Origin: Candidatus Solibacter sp.
GTDB taxonomy: Bacteria; Acidobacteriota; Terriglobia; Bryobacterales; Bryobacteraceae
Assembly: GCA_025361425.1 (NCBI GenBank)
Contig: JANYAH010000322.1
Location: forward strand, 1-38,034
Length of the DNA stretch: 38,034 nucleotides
Direction: 5' to 3'
Positions 25,561-34,229 of this stretch are shown piece after piece. A program made the translations under genes and the position numbers. The notes under the pieces were generated by a model. It was given only the letters and a program-made list of their open reading frames with translations. It did not search any database and was not told the DNA's origin. Numbering within the stretch: position 1 is the first letter of the stretch; each line of letters starts with the position of its first letter.

Positions 25561-27030
25561 CTAGCGGCCCTCGGCGATTCGCAAAGCTTCGCGTTGAATA
25601 CCCAGTAACATGCCGCGGAAGACAATGTGGTGAAGGGGCGCCACCGTGTACCAATAGAGCAGGCCGGCCAGGCCGCGCGGCTGGAACAGGGCTCGTTGGC
25701 GCAGCGTGCACTGGCGCGCGTCCGGCGCCTGGATGGTGAACTCCAGCATGGCTTCGCCGGGCAATTTCATCTCCGCGCGAAGGGCTAGCTTGCGGTCGCG
25801 TTCGAACCCCACGACGCGCCAGAAATCCAGCGCTTCCCCAAAGCCGACCTGCTCCGGATCGCGGCGTCCACGGCGCAGCCCGGGGCCGCCGGCCAGCAGG
25901 TCCATCCAGCCGCGAAGCTTCCACAGCCAGCTGGCGGCATAGTATCCGTGGCCGCCGCCCACGCGGCAGACGGCGCGGAAGACGGCGGCGGCGGGAGCGA
26001 GGACGATGAGTTGACGGTCGTCGCGAAAGACGGTGCCGCCCGCCCAATCGGGATCGCCGGCGATGGGGCCGGCCATCGACCAGTTGGTCTCCACCTGATT
26101 TCCCACCATCTGGGAGAGTGCCGCGCGGATGGCTTCGCGCACGTTGAGCAGCTTCTGCGGAATCAACCGGGTGATGCGGTCTTCACGGCACACCACGGGG
26201 TTCTTCAGGCCCTCCGCCAAGGGTCCGGCGATATCGTGACTGAGGGGAGTTACTAACTGGATCCAATAAGAACTCAGTCGTGGCGTGAGCACGGGGATGG
26301 GAATTACGCAGCGCGGCCGTAGGCCGAGTTCTTCCGCCATCACGCTCATGATGTCGCGGTAGCAGAGCGCTTCGGGGCCGCCGATATCGAATACGCCGCC
26401 GACGGTTTCAGGGACGGAGAGAGACGCCACCAGGTAGCCGATTACGTTTTGGACGGCAATCGGCTGGCAGGGGGTGCTCACCCATTTGGGCGTGATCATC
26501 ACTGGCAGGCGTTCCACCAGATAGCGCAGGATTTCGAAGGATGCCGAGCCGGAGCCGATGATCATGGCGGCGCGCAGCACAGTTACCGGCACGCCGGTGG
26601 AAGCCAGCGCCGCCTCCACATCGCGGCGCGAGGAGAGGTGCCGGCTGAGGCCTGGGCCGGTTTCGCCGAGGCCTCCGAGATAGATGATGCGGCCCACGCC
26701 GGCCTGCCGCGCAGCGGCGGCGAAGGTCTCCGCCAGGTGTTGGTCGCGGCCGACATATTCGCTACCGGCGGACGTCATGGAGTGAACCAGGTAGAACGCC
26801 GCCTGGCAGCCCTCCAGATTACGCGCTAAAGATGCGGCGTCGGCGAGATCGGCCTGGACGATTTCCACGCGGGGATGGGCGGCCCATTCGCGGGCCTGGA
26901 GTTTGCCGGGCGAGCGCACCAGGCAACGCAGCGCGAAGCCAGCTTCCAGCAGACGCGGCGCCAGACGGCCGCCAATGTATCCGGTGGCTCCCGCGATGGC
27001 GATGCGCTGCGGTTTGGGAATTTCACTCAC
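25561..27030 (-). CDS. SDR-family NAD(P)-binding protein fused to DUF2867
   Basis: This 489-aa protein starts with an atypical/extended SDR Rossmann domain (residues 9-330). Its glycine motif is AIAGATGYIGGRLAPRLL and it resembles NmrA/complex-I-subunit-like epimerases: YLGGLGETG, VLRAAMIIGSGSASFEILRYLV. The C-terminal part (about 335-489) matches DUF2867, with a hydrophobic WKLRGWMDLLAGGPGLRRGRRDP, LEFTIQAPD and LYWYTVAPLHHIVFRGML. This fusion is widespread and often annotated as 'DUF2867 domain SDR'; the reaction is unknown. The GTG start is preceded by a 349-base non-coding region. Downstream is the BrkB-like gene. Confidence 0.88.
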   Translation of the reverse strand: MSEIPKPQRIAIAGATGYIGGRLAPRLLEAGFALRCLVRSPGKLQAREWAAHPRVEIVQADLADAASLARNLEGCQAAFYLVHSMTSAGSEYVGRDQHLAETFAAAARQAGVGRIIYLGGLGETGPGLSRHLSSRRDVEAALASTGVPVTVLRAAMIIGSGSASFEILRYLVERLPVMITPKWVSTPCQPIAVQNVIGYLVASLSVPETVGGVFDIGGPEALCYRDIMSVMAEELGLRPRCVIPIPVLTPRLSSYWIQLVTPLSHDIAGPLAEGLKNPVVCREDRITRLIPQKLLNVREAIRAALSQMVGNQVETNWSMAGPIAGDPDWAGGTVFRDDRQLIVLAPAAAVFRAVCRVGGGHGYYAASWLWKLRGWMDLLAGGPGLRRGRRDPEQVGFGEALDFWRVVGFERDRKLALRAEMKLPGEAMLEFTIQAPDARQCTLRQRALFQPRGLAGLLYWYTVAPLHHIVFRGMLLGIQREALRIAEGR

Positions 27031-27379
27031 GGGGTTTCCCTCTCTATTTCCCTCATTGGATGCCGGGCCCGGAGCGGGCGATGGAAATGATTACTCCGCC
27101 GGTGGTCAACCCGTTCGATCCGGGCGCTCCTTGAAAAGGTGGGAAAGAATCGGCTGGCCCAATGCCACGTGGTTTTGCCAGTACGGCACCGTCCGCATTA
27201 ATTGTGGGGCGGACCCCCCGGTCCGCGGCCGACGCCCCCGTCGGCCTGTTTGCGCCCTGCAAGATGCTGATAACGTGGTTCCAACCGCTGGACAGGGCGT
27301 CCGCTCCACGGTTTCCGCAGGCGGAGGCAAGATTGCCGACCCCACAGCCATTCTCAAAGAAGGCAATTCTCAGACGTCT
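27031..27379. other. non-coding stretch between the SDR gene and the lytic transglycosylase gene
   Basis: This 349-base region separates two minus-strand genes and must contain the SDR promoter and the end of the ctaA-transglycosylase transcript. It holds two adjacent perfect hairpins (27209-27246, listed separately). Overlapping short frames on both strands show no ribosome site or family signature. I see no further features. Confidence 0.6.
27201..27246. repeat. REP-like element with two adjacent perfect hairpins
   Basis: The element starts ATTGTGGGGCGGAC (27201-27214). Hairpin one is GCGGACC-CCCC-GGTCCGC (27209-27226) and hairpin two is GGCCGACG-CCCC-CGTCGGCC (27227-27246). The two have the same loop and no spacer. 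A 14-base lead differing at one position recurs inverted at 29053-29066, and a looser version lies at 30952-30967. It may end the upstream minus-strand transcript. Confidence 0.65.
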
Positions 27380-28030
27380 TCACCGTATTTTTTTCATAAT
27401 CCTTTCCACGTAATCTTGAGTTTCCTTAATATCCGGAATCCCGCCCGTCTTATCGACGTTGCCGGACCCCGCGTTGTATGCCGCCAGCGCCAGCTTGAAA
27501 TCGCCTTTGTATTTATCCAGCAACTGGCGGAGAAACGTCGCGCCCGCCTCAATGTTCTGTTCCGGGTCGAATACGTCGCCGACCTTGAACTGCTCGATGG
27601 TGTCCGGCATCAGTTGCATCAGCCCCTTGGCGCCTTTCGTGGAAATCGCGCAGGGGCGGAACGCCGATTCCTGCTCCATCACGCCGCGAAGCAGCCTGGT
27701 GTCGAGCTGGTGCTGCTGCGCCGCGCGATCGATCAGCGGAGTGAGCTCCACGTCGGCGATCGGGTCGCAATCCGAGGCAGGCACCTCGATTCCGGGTGTT
27801 GCCGCGCGCCACTGAATCGCCATTTCGCTCTGCTTCCGCACCGCTTCGCGCTGAATCTCGATGGCCGCGCGCTGTTTCTCCATGGAAGACTGGAACGTCT
27901 CTGCCGGCTTGGCCGGCACAGCAATCTTGTCTGCACCCGGCACCACTGCAGGTTTGGTCGCACTCGGCGGCGTTGCCGCAGTCTGGGCCAACGCGGCCCC
28001 CGCGAACAGAATCCAGAGAAAAGCCGTCAC
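27380..28030 (-). CDS. lytic transglycosylase (SLT domain), exported
   Basis: This 216-aa protein cleaves peptidoglycan between MurNAc and GlcNAc. The start is GTG with a signal peptide (MTAFLWILFAGAALAQ), then a charged helical linker (about 48-75). The SLT lysozyme-like domain (about 95-216) has the catalytic Glu121 (GVMEQESAFRP), the GLMQLMPDT motif and AYNAG. It is small, without other modules. It overlaps the heme A synthase stop (GTGA), so the two are cotranscribed, although the functions are unrelated. Confidence 0.94.
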   Translation of the reverse strand: MTAFLWILFAGAALAQTAATPPSATKPAVVPGADKIAVPAKPAETFQSSMEKQRAAIEIQREAVRKQSEMAIQWRAATPGIEVPASDCDPIADVELTPLIDRAAQQHQLDTRLLRGVMEQESAFRPCAISTKGAKGLMQLMPDTIEQFKVGDVFDPEQNIEAGATFLRQLLDKYKGDFKLALAAYNAGSGNVDKTGGIPDIKETQDYVERIMKKIR

Positions 28031-28959
28031 ATGGACTTATCGGCCAAAACCCCGTCCGGCTCTAGTGTCCCGGCGCACAAAAGTACCAGCGAGATCCACA
28101 ACGCGTCGGCCAGTAGCAGGTGGACCATCTGCATCCAGACCGGGGCGCTCAGCAGCAGGTTCGCGACCCCGACGGCGATCTGCCCGGCCAAGATCGCGAG
28201 CACCATCCAGGCGCGCACGCGCAAGGCCGGCCGCCGTGCCGCCGTGGTCACGGCATAGAACGCCAGCCACCCGCCGGCGAGGGCCGCAATCATCGGGTGC
28301 AGGATGCGCAAGCGCACGAAGACGCTGGCCGCCGGATCGAAATCCCGAGCCAGGCCTTCGGCCAGCGAGCGGGAAGGGAAGAGCGTGTCGCCCAGCGCGG
28401 CGATGGCGCCGCTGACACCCAGAATCATCACCACGCCCAGACTGCATGCGGCCATCCACACTGCGCGCCCGCCCACCCGGACGGGCGCTGCCCGCGTCGC
28501 CCACCACGCTGTGAGCGTCAGGCAGGCCAGCAGAGTCAGTGTATTCAGAAGGTGCGCGGAAAGCGAGTACGCCCGCGCCGAGGACTGGTTTTTAGCGACG
28601 TGCTCCAGCAGCACGAGCGCCGCGCCGAGCAGTGCCTCGCTGATCAGGAAGACGGCCGACAGCGCAGCCCCTTGCCGCACCGCGTGGCGCCGCGGAAACG
28701 CCCGGAAAGCCCAGAACACCAGCAGCGCCACCAGCACCAGATCGATTCCACTGGTGACCCGATGGGTGAACTCGATAATGGTATTCAAGCTCGGCGAGCG
28801 CGGCAGCATCTCGCCGTTACAGAGCGGCCAGTGCTTGCCGCACCCGGCGCCCGCTCCCGTGGCGCGCACGAAGGCGCCCCACAGAACCACAGCGACGTTG
28901 AACGCTAAAACGCTCCACGCATAGCGCGCGAACCGGCGGGCAGAGGAAGGGTTATGCAA
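28027..28959 (-). CDS. ctaA: heme A synthase CtaA/COX15-like
   Basis: This 310-aa membrane protein has about eight helices in two similar halves. It converts heme O to heme A for cytochrome aa3-type oxidases. Key features are AFVRATGAGAGCGKHWPLCNG (the first-loop Cys pair region), FTHRVTSGIDL (heme-ligand His with Glu before it) in the first half, and HPMIAALAGGWLA and QMVHLLLADALW with the second-half His. It implies aerobic respiration. No ctaB, cox or sco gene is adjacent. It is divergent from the amidase gene; the 129-base gap holds a repeat. Confidence 0.93.
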   Translation of the reverse strand: MHNPSSARRFARYAWSVLAFNVAVVLWGAFVRATGAGAGCGKHWPLCNGEMLPRSPSLNTIIEFTHRVTSGIDLVLVALLVFWAFRAFPRRHAVRQGAALSAVFLISEALLGAALVLLEHVAKNQSSARAYSLSAHLLNTLTLLACLTLTAWWATRAAPVRVGGRAVWMAACSLGVVMILGVSGAIAALGDTLFPSRSLAEGLARDFDPAASVFVRLRILHPMIAALAGGWLAFYAVTTAARRPALRVRAWMVLAILAGQIAVGVANLLLSAPVWMQMVHLLLADALWISLVLLCAGTLEPDGVLADKSM

Positions 28960-29052
28960 ATTTCATTGTATTCCCCCTTGGACAGCCGCCGGCTGTGGTG
29001 CGACCTTAGCACCATGCACCATGCCGCCTATTTCAGCCTGCGGGGCAGAGTT

Positions 29053-29066
29053 GCCCGCCCCACAAT
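29053..29066. repeat. inverted copy of the ATTGTGGGGCGG repeat lead
   Basis: On the minus strand this reads ATTGTGGGGCGGGC, differing at one base from 27201-27214. It continues into GGGCA-loop-TGCCC (29043-29056 on the plus strand), a short hairpin. It lies between the divergent ctaA and amidase promoters, 23 bases before the amidase ATG. Confidence 0.5.
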
Positions 29067-29088
29067 CGGTGCCGCTACAATGTGATGC

Positions 29089-30897
29089 ATGACGAAATCG
29101 CGCAGGCAATTCTTAAACCGTGCCTCGCTCACCCTGATGGCCTCGGCCGCCGCGTGCCGCCGGGCCGCGCAAAACCCCGCCGCTCTGCCGCCCGGGGCAC
29201 CGCCCGCCTTCGGCACCGCGCCCCCCGTCGGACCCGCGGTGTCGCCCGCCACCTTCGCTGAGGCCCAAAAGCTCGTCCAGGTTCCACTCACTCCCGCCGC
29301 CCGCCAGATGGCCGCCGGCAACTGGCGCAAGGCCATGGCGCCCCTCTACGAACGCCGCACCGGACCGCGCAAGCTCGCTCTCGCGCCATCGCTGGCACCC
29401 GCGTCGCGCTGGGACCCCGTGTTGCCCGGTCAGCCCGGGGCGACCGCCGAGCCCCCCGCCCGCGATCGATTCCTGCGCACCAAAGCCGCCCCGGACCCGC
29501 TGCCCGCCGCCGATCGGGACCTTGCCTTCGCCCCCCTGACCCAGCTCGCGCGCTGGGTCGAGACGCGCAAGCTCACCTCTGAGCGCCTGACCCGCATTTA
29601 TCTGGAGCGCCTGGAGCGTTTCGATCCCAAGCTGCGCTGCGTCATCACTCTCACCCGGGACCTGGCCCTGGCGCAGGCCAAACAGGCGGATCTGGAGATC
29701 GCCGCCGGCAAGTACCGCGGCCCGCTGCACGGCATCCCGTGGGGAGCCAAGGATCTGGTGGATACCGCCGGGATCCCCACCACCTACGGCGCCGAACCTT
29801 ACCGCAGCCGCCTGCCCGCCCAGGACGCCGCCGTGGTCCACCGCCTCCACCAGGCAGGCGCCGTACTCGTGGCCAAACTGAGCATGGGGGCGCTGGCGCT
29901 CAACGACATCTGGTTCGGCGGCCAGACCATGAACCCGTGGCTGCTCGAAGAAGGCGCGTCCGGTTCCAGTGCCGGTCCCGGGGCCGCCACCGCGGCCGGC
30001 CTGGTGGCCTTCTCCATCGGCAGCGAGACCGGAGGCAGTATCGTGAGTCCCGCCATGCGCTGCGGCATCACCGGTCTGCGGCCCACCTATGGCCGAGTGC
30101 CGCGCACCGGCGCCATGACCCTCTGCTGGTCGCTCGACAAGCTTGGCCCCATGACCCGCGGCGTGGAGGACGCCATGCTGGTACTCCAGGCCATCCACGG
30201 CCCCGACCCTGGCGACGTGGCCAGCCGGCCCAGCCGCCTCGACTTCGATTCCGCCGCCCCAGTCCAAGGGCTCCGCGTCGGCTACTTCCCCGGCTGGATG
30301 AAGGAAAGCCCCGCCACCGATGTGGATCGCGCGGCCCTCCGGACGGCCGCCAAACTGGGCATGGTCCCCGTGGAGGTGGCGCTGCCCGACTGGCCCTATG
30401 GCTCGCTCAACGTGATTCTCTTCGCCGAAGCCGCCGCCGCCTTCGAGGAACTCACCCTTTCTGGCGGTCTCAATCAGCTCAAGGTGCAAGTCCCCGATGC
30501 CTGGCCCAACCTCTTCCGTCAGGCACGCTTCCTGTCCGCGGTGGATTTCGTCCAGGCAGACCGCTTGCGCCGCGGCGTCGCCCAGGAAATGGCCCGCATC
30601 TTCTCCCAGGTGGACCTGCTCCTGGCGCCTTCACTGCGCGACGAAATGCTCACCATCGGCAATTTCACCGGACATCCCTCGCTGACTTTCCGCGCGGGCT
30701 TCGTCGAAGTCTCCGAGGCGCGCAGCGATTGGGCGCCCGATCCAGCCAACCCCCTCCCCAAGTTTTCGCCGCCCCGGCGCGTGCCCCATGGCGTCACGCT
30801 CATCGGCCGCCTCTTTGATGAGGGCACGCTGGCCCGTGCCGGCCTGGCTTTCGAGCGTGCCCTCAACGTAGCCGCGGAACGCCCGCCAGGCTTCTAG
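29089..30897 (+). CDS. Tat-exported amidase-signature enzyme
   Basis: This 602-aa amidase-signature protein hydrolyses an amide or ester. The catalytic triad of the family is complete: Lys221 (GAKDLVD), cis-Ser294 (GASGSSAGPG) and nucleophile Ser317 (ETGGSIVSPA). The N-terminus has a twin-arginine signal (SRRQFLNRASLTLMASAAA), with a Cys near the end (AACRRA). After it comes a Pro/Ala-rich linker and about 100 extra residues before the catalytic core, so it is longer than GatA (about 480). It is therefore a secreted relative, not the tRNA amidotransferase subunit. The substrate is unknown. It is followed by a good intrinsic terminator. Confidence 0.92.
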   Translation: MTKSRRQFLNRASLTLMASAAACRRAAQNPAALPPGAPPAFGTAPPVGPAVSPATFAEAQKLVQVPLTPAARQMAAGNWRKAMAPLYERRTGPRKLALAPSLAPASRWDPVLPGQPGATAEPPARDRFLRTKAAPDPLPAADRDLAFAPLTQLARWVETRKLTSERLTRIYLERLERFDPKLRCVITLTRDLALAQAKQADLEIAAGKYRGPLHGIPWGAKDLVDTAGIPTTYGAEPYRSRLPAQDAAVVHRLHQAGAVLVAKLSMGALALNDIWFGGQTMNPWLLEEGASGSSAGPGAATAAGLVAFSIGSETGGSIVSPAMRCGITGLRPTYGRVPRTGAMTLCWSLDKLGPMTRGVEDAMLVLQAIHGPDPGDVASRPSRLDFDSAAPVQGLRVGYFPGWMKESPATDVDRAALRTAAKLGMVPVEVALPDWPYGSLNVILFAEAAAAFEELTLSGGLNQLKVQVPDAWPNLFRQARFLSAVDFVQADRLRRGVAQEMARIFSQVDLLLAPSLRDEMLTIGNFTGHPSLTFRAGFVEVSEARSDWAPDPANPLPKFSPPRRVPHGVTLIGRLFDEGTLARAGLAFERALNVAAERPPGF

Positions 30898-30976
30898 CAA
30901 GCAAGCCGCGCCGGGTGAGTGCTAGTGTAGTGCGGCCGAAGTCCTGCCGGTTTTGTGGGGCCGGCAAGCTTGCTCG

Positions 30977-31002
30977 AAGCCGCTTTTTCAGGCGGCTTTT
31001 TT
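30977..31002 (+). terminator. intrinsic terminator after the amidase gene
   Basis: AAGCCGC (30977-30983) pairs with GCGGCTT (30992-30998) around an 8-base loop, followed by TTTTTT at 30997-31002. It lies 80 bases after the amidase stop. This is the clearest intrinsic terminator in the window. Confidence 0.85.
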
Positions 31003-31157
31003 CGGGCGGAGTGCGCGCCTGCGTGCTCTGCAAGTGCCGGCTGAAGGCCGACTGCCGCCGGGCAGCCTGGATGGCAAGCAGTGACCCCGCATAATCTAAC
31101 CATGTTTCCCCGTGGTGACGGGGCGCGGTGCGTTATCCTCCTGTAAGAGGAACTATC

Positions 31158-31691
31158 ATGAAAACCATTTTGATCGGTACCGGAGTGCTCATCGCCGCGG
31201 CGTGTCTAGCTTCCGCCGAAACCAAGAGCGGCATCACGGAATCCGTCGCCATCGGCGGCAAGACCATCAGCATCAAGTATTCCGCGCCCGCGGTGAATGG
31301 GCGCGTGGGGAAGCTATTCGGCAAGGACGGCACCATCGGCTCGGATAAGAACTATCCTGTCTGGCGCGGGGGTGCGAATGCGGCTACCGCGTTGCATACG
31401 GATGCCGATCTCGACCTGGGCGGGCTAGCGGTGCCGAAGGGCGACTACACGCTGTTCATCAACCTGGCGAATCCGGCGAGTTGGGAGCTGATCGTCAATA
31501 AGCAGACCGGCCAATCGGGGCTGGCGTTCGATGCCAAACAGGAACTGGGCCGCGTCAAGATGACCGTGGGCAAGCCGCCGGCCCTGGTGGAACAGTTGAA
31601 GTACACGCTGTCCACCGCGGGCGGGAACAAAGGCAAACTCGAGTTGGCCTGGGAGAACGTGGTGGCGTCGGTGAATTTTACCGTCAAGTAA
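31158..31691 (+). CDS. exported DUF2911 protein
   Basis: This 177-aa protein starts at ATG 31158, chosen for its AAGAGGAAC ribosome site and because the signal peptide (MKTILIGTGVLIAAACLASA) begins there. Family features: VWRGGANAATALHTDADLDLGG, PKGDYTLFINLANP and WELIVNKQTGQSGLAFDAKQELGRVKM, typical of DUF2911, a beta-rich domain of unknown function common in Acidobacteriota and Bacteroidota. It ends FTVK. It is probably a stand-alone gene, convergent with the sphingolipid-type cluster 178 bases away. Confidence 0.9.
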   Translation: MKTILIGTGVLIAAACLASAETKSGITESVAIGGKTISIKYSAPAVNGRVGKLFGKDGTIGSDKNYPVWRGGANAATALHTDADLDLGGLAVPKGDYTLFINLANPASWELIVNKQTGQSGLAFDAKQELGRVKMTVGKPPALVEQLKYTLSTAGGNKGKLELAWENVVASVNFTVK

Positions 31692-31869
31692 GGGCTGCGT
31701 CAGACGCGCGAGAACCAGCCGCGGCGAGGGGCATACCGTGTCGGTGATGGTGCAACCGTACCACTCGGCATGCTCCAACCGAGGGTACGAGTCACGGCTG
31801 CTGCCGACAACGGGGGCGCATGCCGTTTCAGGGTACGGGTTCCTCGCATTTGCGCGAACCCCCTCTGGC

Positions 31870-33108
31870 TTAGCGCTCGATGCCGAGTTCTTCGGCCACC
31901 CTTACCAGGGTAGTAACCAGGCGGTCCACATGCTTTTCAGTGTGCGCCGCGGTGCACGAAATGCGCAGCAGGTTTTGCGTCGCGCCCGGACGCAGCACCG
32001 GATTGATGTAGATGCCTTCTTCGAGCAATCGCTTGCACAGGCGGCACAGATCGAGTTCATCCTGGATCACCACCGGCACGATCGCCGTCTCGCCGGGGAG
32101 CACGTTGAACTCGCGCGAGCGCAGCTCATCACGCAGTAACTGCGCGATGCGCAGCAGATGCACGCGGCGCTCCGGTTCCTTCTTCATAATCTGCAACGCC
32201 TGCCCCGCCGCAGCCAGGCTAGCCGGCGGCAGACTCGCCGAAAACATGAACGGCCGCGCCGTATGCTTCAGGTAATCCACTACCGAACGCTCGCCGGCAA
32301 TAAAGCCGCCCACCGATGCCAGTGACTTAGAGAACGTACCCATCACGATATCGACGTCGTCCAGCACGCCCAAATGTTCGGCCGCGCCCGCGCCCGTGGC
32401 GCCCAACACGCCGATGCCGTGCGCCTCATCCACATACGTGCGCGCTCCGTAGGGCTTGGCCAGCTTCATGATGCCTCGCAGGTCGGCGATATCGCCTTCC
32501 ATGCTGAACACGCCTTCGCTGACGATGAAGATCTTTTCTTCCGGCGGGCAGTTTTCCAGGCTCCGCTCGAAGTGATCCATGTCGTTGTGCCGGAAACGGA
32601 CCGTGCGCGCGGACGACCGCAATGCGCCTTCCACCAGACTGGCGTGCAGGTTGTGGTCGCAGATCATCACGTCGCCCTTCTCGGTCAACGCGCTGAGTGC
32701 CCCGTAGTTGGCCTGGAACCCGGTGCCGAAAGTAATCGCGGCTTCTTTATGGACGAATGCGGCGAGTTCGGCTTCCAGCTTGACGTGAACATCCAGCGTG
32801 CCGTTCAGAAGGCGAGATCCGCTGCAGCCACTGCCGTACTTCTTGACGGCTTGCACGGCGGCTTCCTTCACCTTTGGATGGGTGATCAGGTCCAGGTAAT
32901 CGTTGGACCCGAACATCAGTACTTTGCGGTGCCCCATGCGCACTTCGCCAGCCCCACACCCTTCGCGGTCCCCAAAAACCTCGAAGTACATGTATAGCCC
33001 TGCGGACTGCAAGTCACTCGGACGAGTGAAATTTCGGCATTTCTCGAAGATGTCGTTCGAGCCGCTACCCTTTTTTTTGCCGGTGATGTCGCTAGTCGAT
33101 ACGCGCAT
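31870..33108 (-). CDS. spt: serine palmitoyltransferase-like alpha-oxoamine synthase
   Basis: This 412-aa PLP enzyme of the alpha-oxoamine synthase family would condense an amino acid with an acyl thioester. For serine palmitoyltransferase the product is 3-ketosphinganine. I chose ATG 33108, with GAGG from the upstream stop region before it. Motifs: MFGSNDYLDL, GSGCSGSRLLNGTLDVHVKLE, TYVDEAHGIGVLG, and the PLP Lys261 in GTFSKSLASVGGF, which is the SPT-type version. BioF and Kbl are alternatives by sequence alone. The gene is the last of a cluster containing an acyltransferase, a reductase and an Aur1-like enzyme, which favours SPT. I see no ACP or acyl-ACP synthetase in the window. Confidence 0.8.
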   Translation of the reverse strand: MRVSTSDITGKKKGSGSNDIFEKCRNFTRPSDLQSAGLYMYFEVFGDREGCGAGEVRMGHRKVLMFGSNDYLDLITHPKVKEAAVQAVKKYGSGCSGSRLLNGTLDVHVKLEAELAAFVHKEAAITFGTGFQANYGALSALTEKGDVMICDHNLHASLVEGALRSSARTVRFRHNDMDHFERSLENCPPEEKIFIVSEGVFSMEGDIADLRGIMKLAKPYGARTYVDEAHGIGVLGATGAGAAEHLGVLDDVDIVMGTFSKSLASVGGFIAGERSVVDYLKHTARPFMFSASLPPASLAAAGQALQIMKKEPERRVHLLRIAQLLRDELRSREFNVLPGETAIVPVVIQDELDLCRLCKRLLEEGIYINPVLRPGATQNLLRISCTAAHTEKHVDRLVTTLVRVAEELGIER

Positions 33109-33113
33109 GGTCC

Positions 33114-34229
33114 TCAGTTCCAATTATAGATTCGATATGTCTTGTACCGCGTGGCTCCCATCACTTCTAGTGAGCGATTCATGAGCACGTTGTCTTCAAG
33201 AATCCAGGACATCTCGCAGTCGCCAAACCCCAATTTCCGTGCGTTGCGGACCAACGTGGCGTAGAAACCCGCCGCGAGACCCGCAGCCCGGTACTCCTCG
33301 ACGACCCCGAGGGCCAGGACCCGTACATTTTTGATCAAACGTTGATGATACAGGATTTTGAGCAGCCCCGTGGGGAACAGGCTTCCGTTGGCCGGTTTCA
33401 GCGCCTGATTCACGTCTGGTAATGCCAGCGCAAACCCCACTACCCGGTCCCCCACTTCTCCGATCAGTACCAGATCGGGCTTGAGAATCATCTTCATCTC
33501 TTTGCCCATCAGAAAAAACTCTTCCCGCGTCATCGGGATGAATCCCCAGTTGCGCTGCCACGCCGCTCCGTAGATTTCCCAGATGCGCTCTACATCGTTC
33601 TGGAAGTCCTTCATGTTGATGGGACGAACGCGCACTCCGGTAGTCTTTAAGACTTTTTCGGCTACGCGATCGATCTTTTTCATTTCGATCGTGTTGGCGT
33701 TGCTCAGGTAGGCGTAGAGATCCCTAGCCTTGGATAGGCCCACCCGATCCATCAGCCCGGGGTAATACCGGGGGTTGTAGCTAGTCATCACCATCGGCGC
33801 AGAATCAAATCCGTCCACCAGCATGCCGCATTCGTAGTTGGTGGATGGGTTCACCGGGCCGCGCAGGAACGTCGCGCCCCGATCGAAGACCCATTGCCGC
33901 GCCCGGTCGAGCAGCGCGCGTGCCACATCCACGTTGTCTACACTCTCGAAGAAGCCGAAAAAACCGGCGTTCTCGCCATGGAACCGATTATGGTTCCGAT
34001 CGATGATGGCGGCCACGCGGCCCACCACCCTGCCACCCTCCCGCGCCAGGAAGAACTCCGCTTCCGCGTTGGCATAAAAAGGATGCTTCTCGCGGTCCAA
34101 TAACTCTTTGACCGCGATGCGCAATTGCGGCACCCAATACGGATCGTTACGGTAGATTGTGAAAGGCAGTTCCACAAACTCATTCAGCGCCTTCTTGTCT
34201 TCTACTGCCTTGACTTCAATACCTACCAA
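33114..34229 (-). CDS. GNAT-fold N-acyltransferase, candidate bacterial ceramide synthase (bCerS)
   Basis: This 371-aa soluble protein opens with IEVKAVEDKKALNEFVELPF and YRNDPYWVPQL, the start of a family I know from E. coli YghO-like and Caulobacter bCerS-like proteins. Middle and end segments include FFLAREGGRVVGRVAAIID (GNAT beta strand), GFFGFFESVD, RGPVNPSTNYECGMLVDGFD, and the acetyl/acyl-CoA loop VLALGVVEEYRAAGLAAGFYATLVRNARKLG. In Caulobacter bCerS N-acylates the sphingoid base or its 3-keto form. The TTG start follows the PAP2 stop with no gap and has AGGGG about six bases before. The next gene downstream is spt. Substrate and assignment are inferred from context and resemblance. 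Confidence 0.6.
   Translation of the reverse strand: MVGIEVKAVEDKKALNEFVELPFTIYRNDPYWVPQLRIAVKELLDREKHPFYANAEAEFFLAREGGRVVGRVAAIIDRNHNRFHGENAGFFGFFESVDNVDVARALLDRARQWVFDRGATFLRGPVNPSTNYECGMLVDGFDSAPMVMTSYNPRYYPGLMDRVGLSKARDLYAYLSNANTIEMKKIDRVAEKVLKTTGVRVRPINMKDFQNDVERIWEIYGAAWQRNWGFIPMTREEFFLMGKEMKMILKPDLVLIGEVGDRVVGFALALPDVNQALKPANGSLFPTGLLKILYHQRLIKNVRVLALGVVEEYRAAGLAAGFYATLVRNARKLGFGDCEMSWILEDNVLMNRSLEVMGATRYKTYRIYNWN

Noticed and set aside
25508-26047. N-terminal extension of the BrkB-like frame into the SDR gene
   Set aside because: The upstream portion is Arg/Pro-rich shadow sequence of the SDR-DUF2867 gene; the family start is at 25507.
29089-30897. Calling the amidase GatA
   Set aside because: It has a twin-arginine signal, about 120 extra N-terminal residues and no gatB/gatC neighbours; a secreted amidase fits better.
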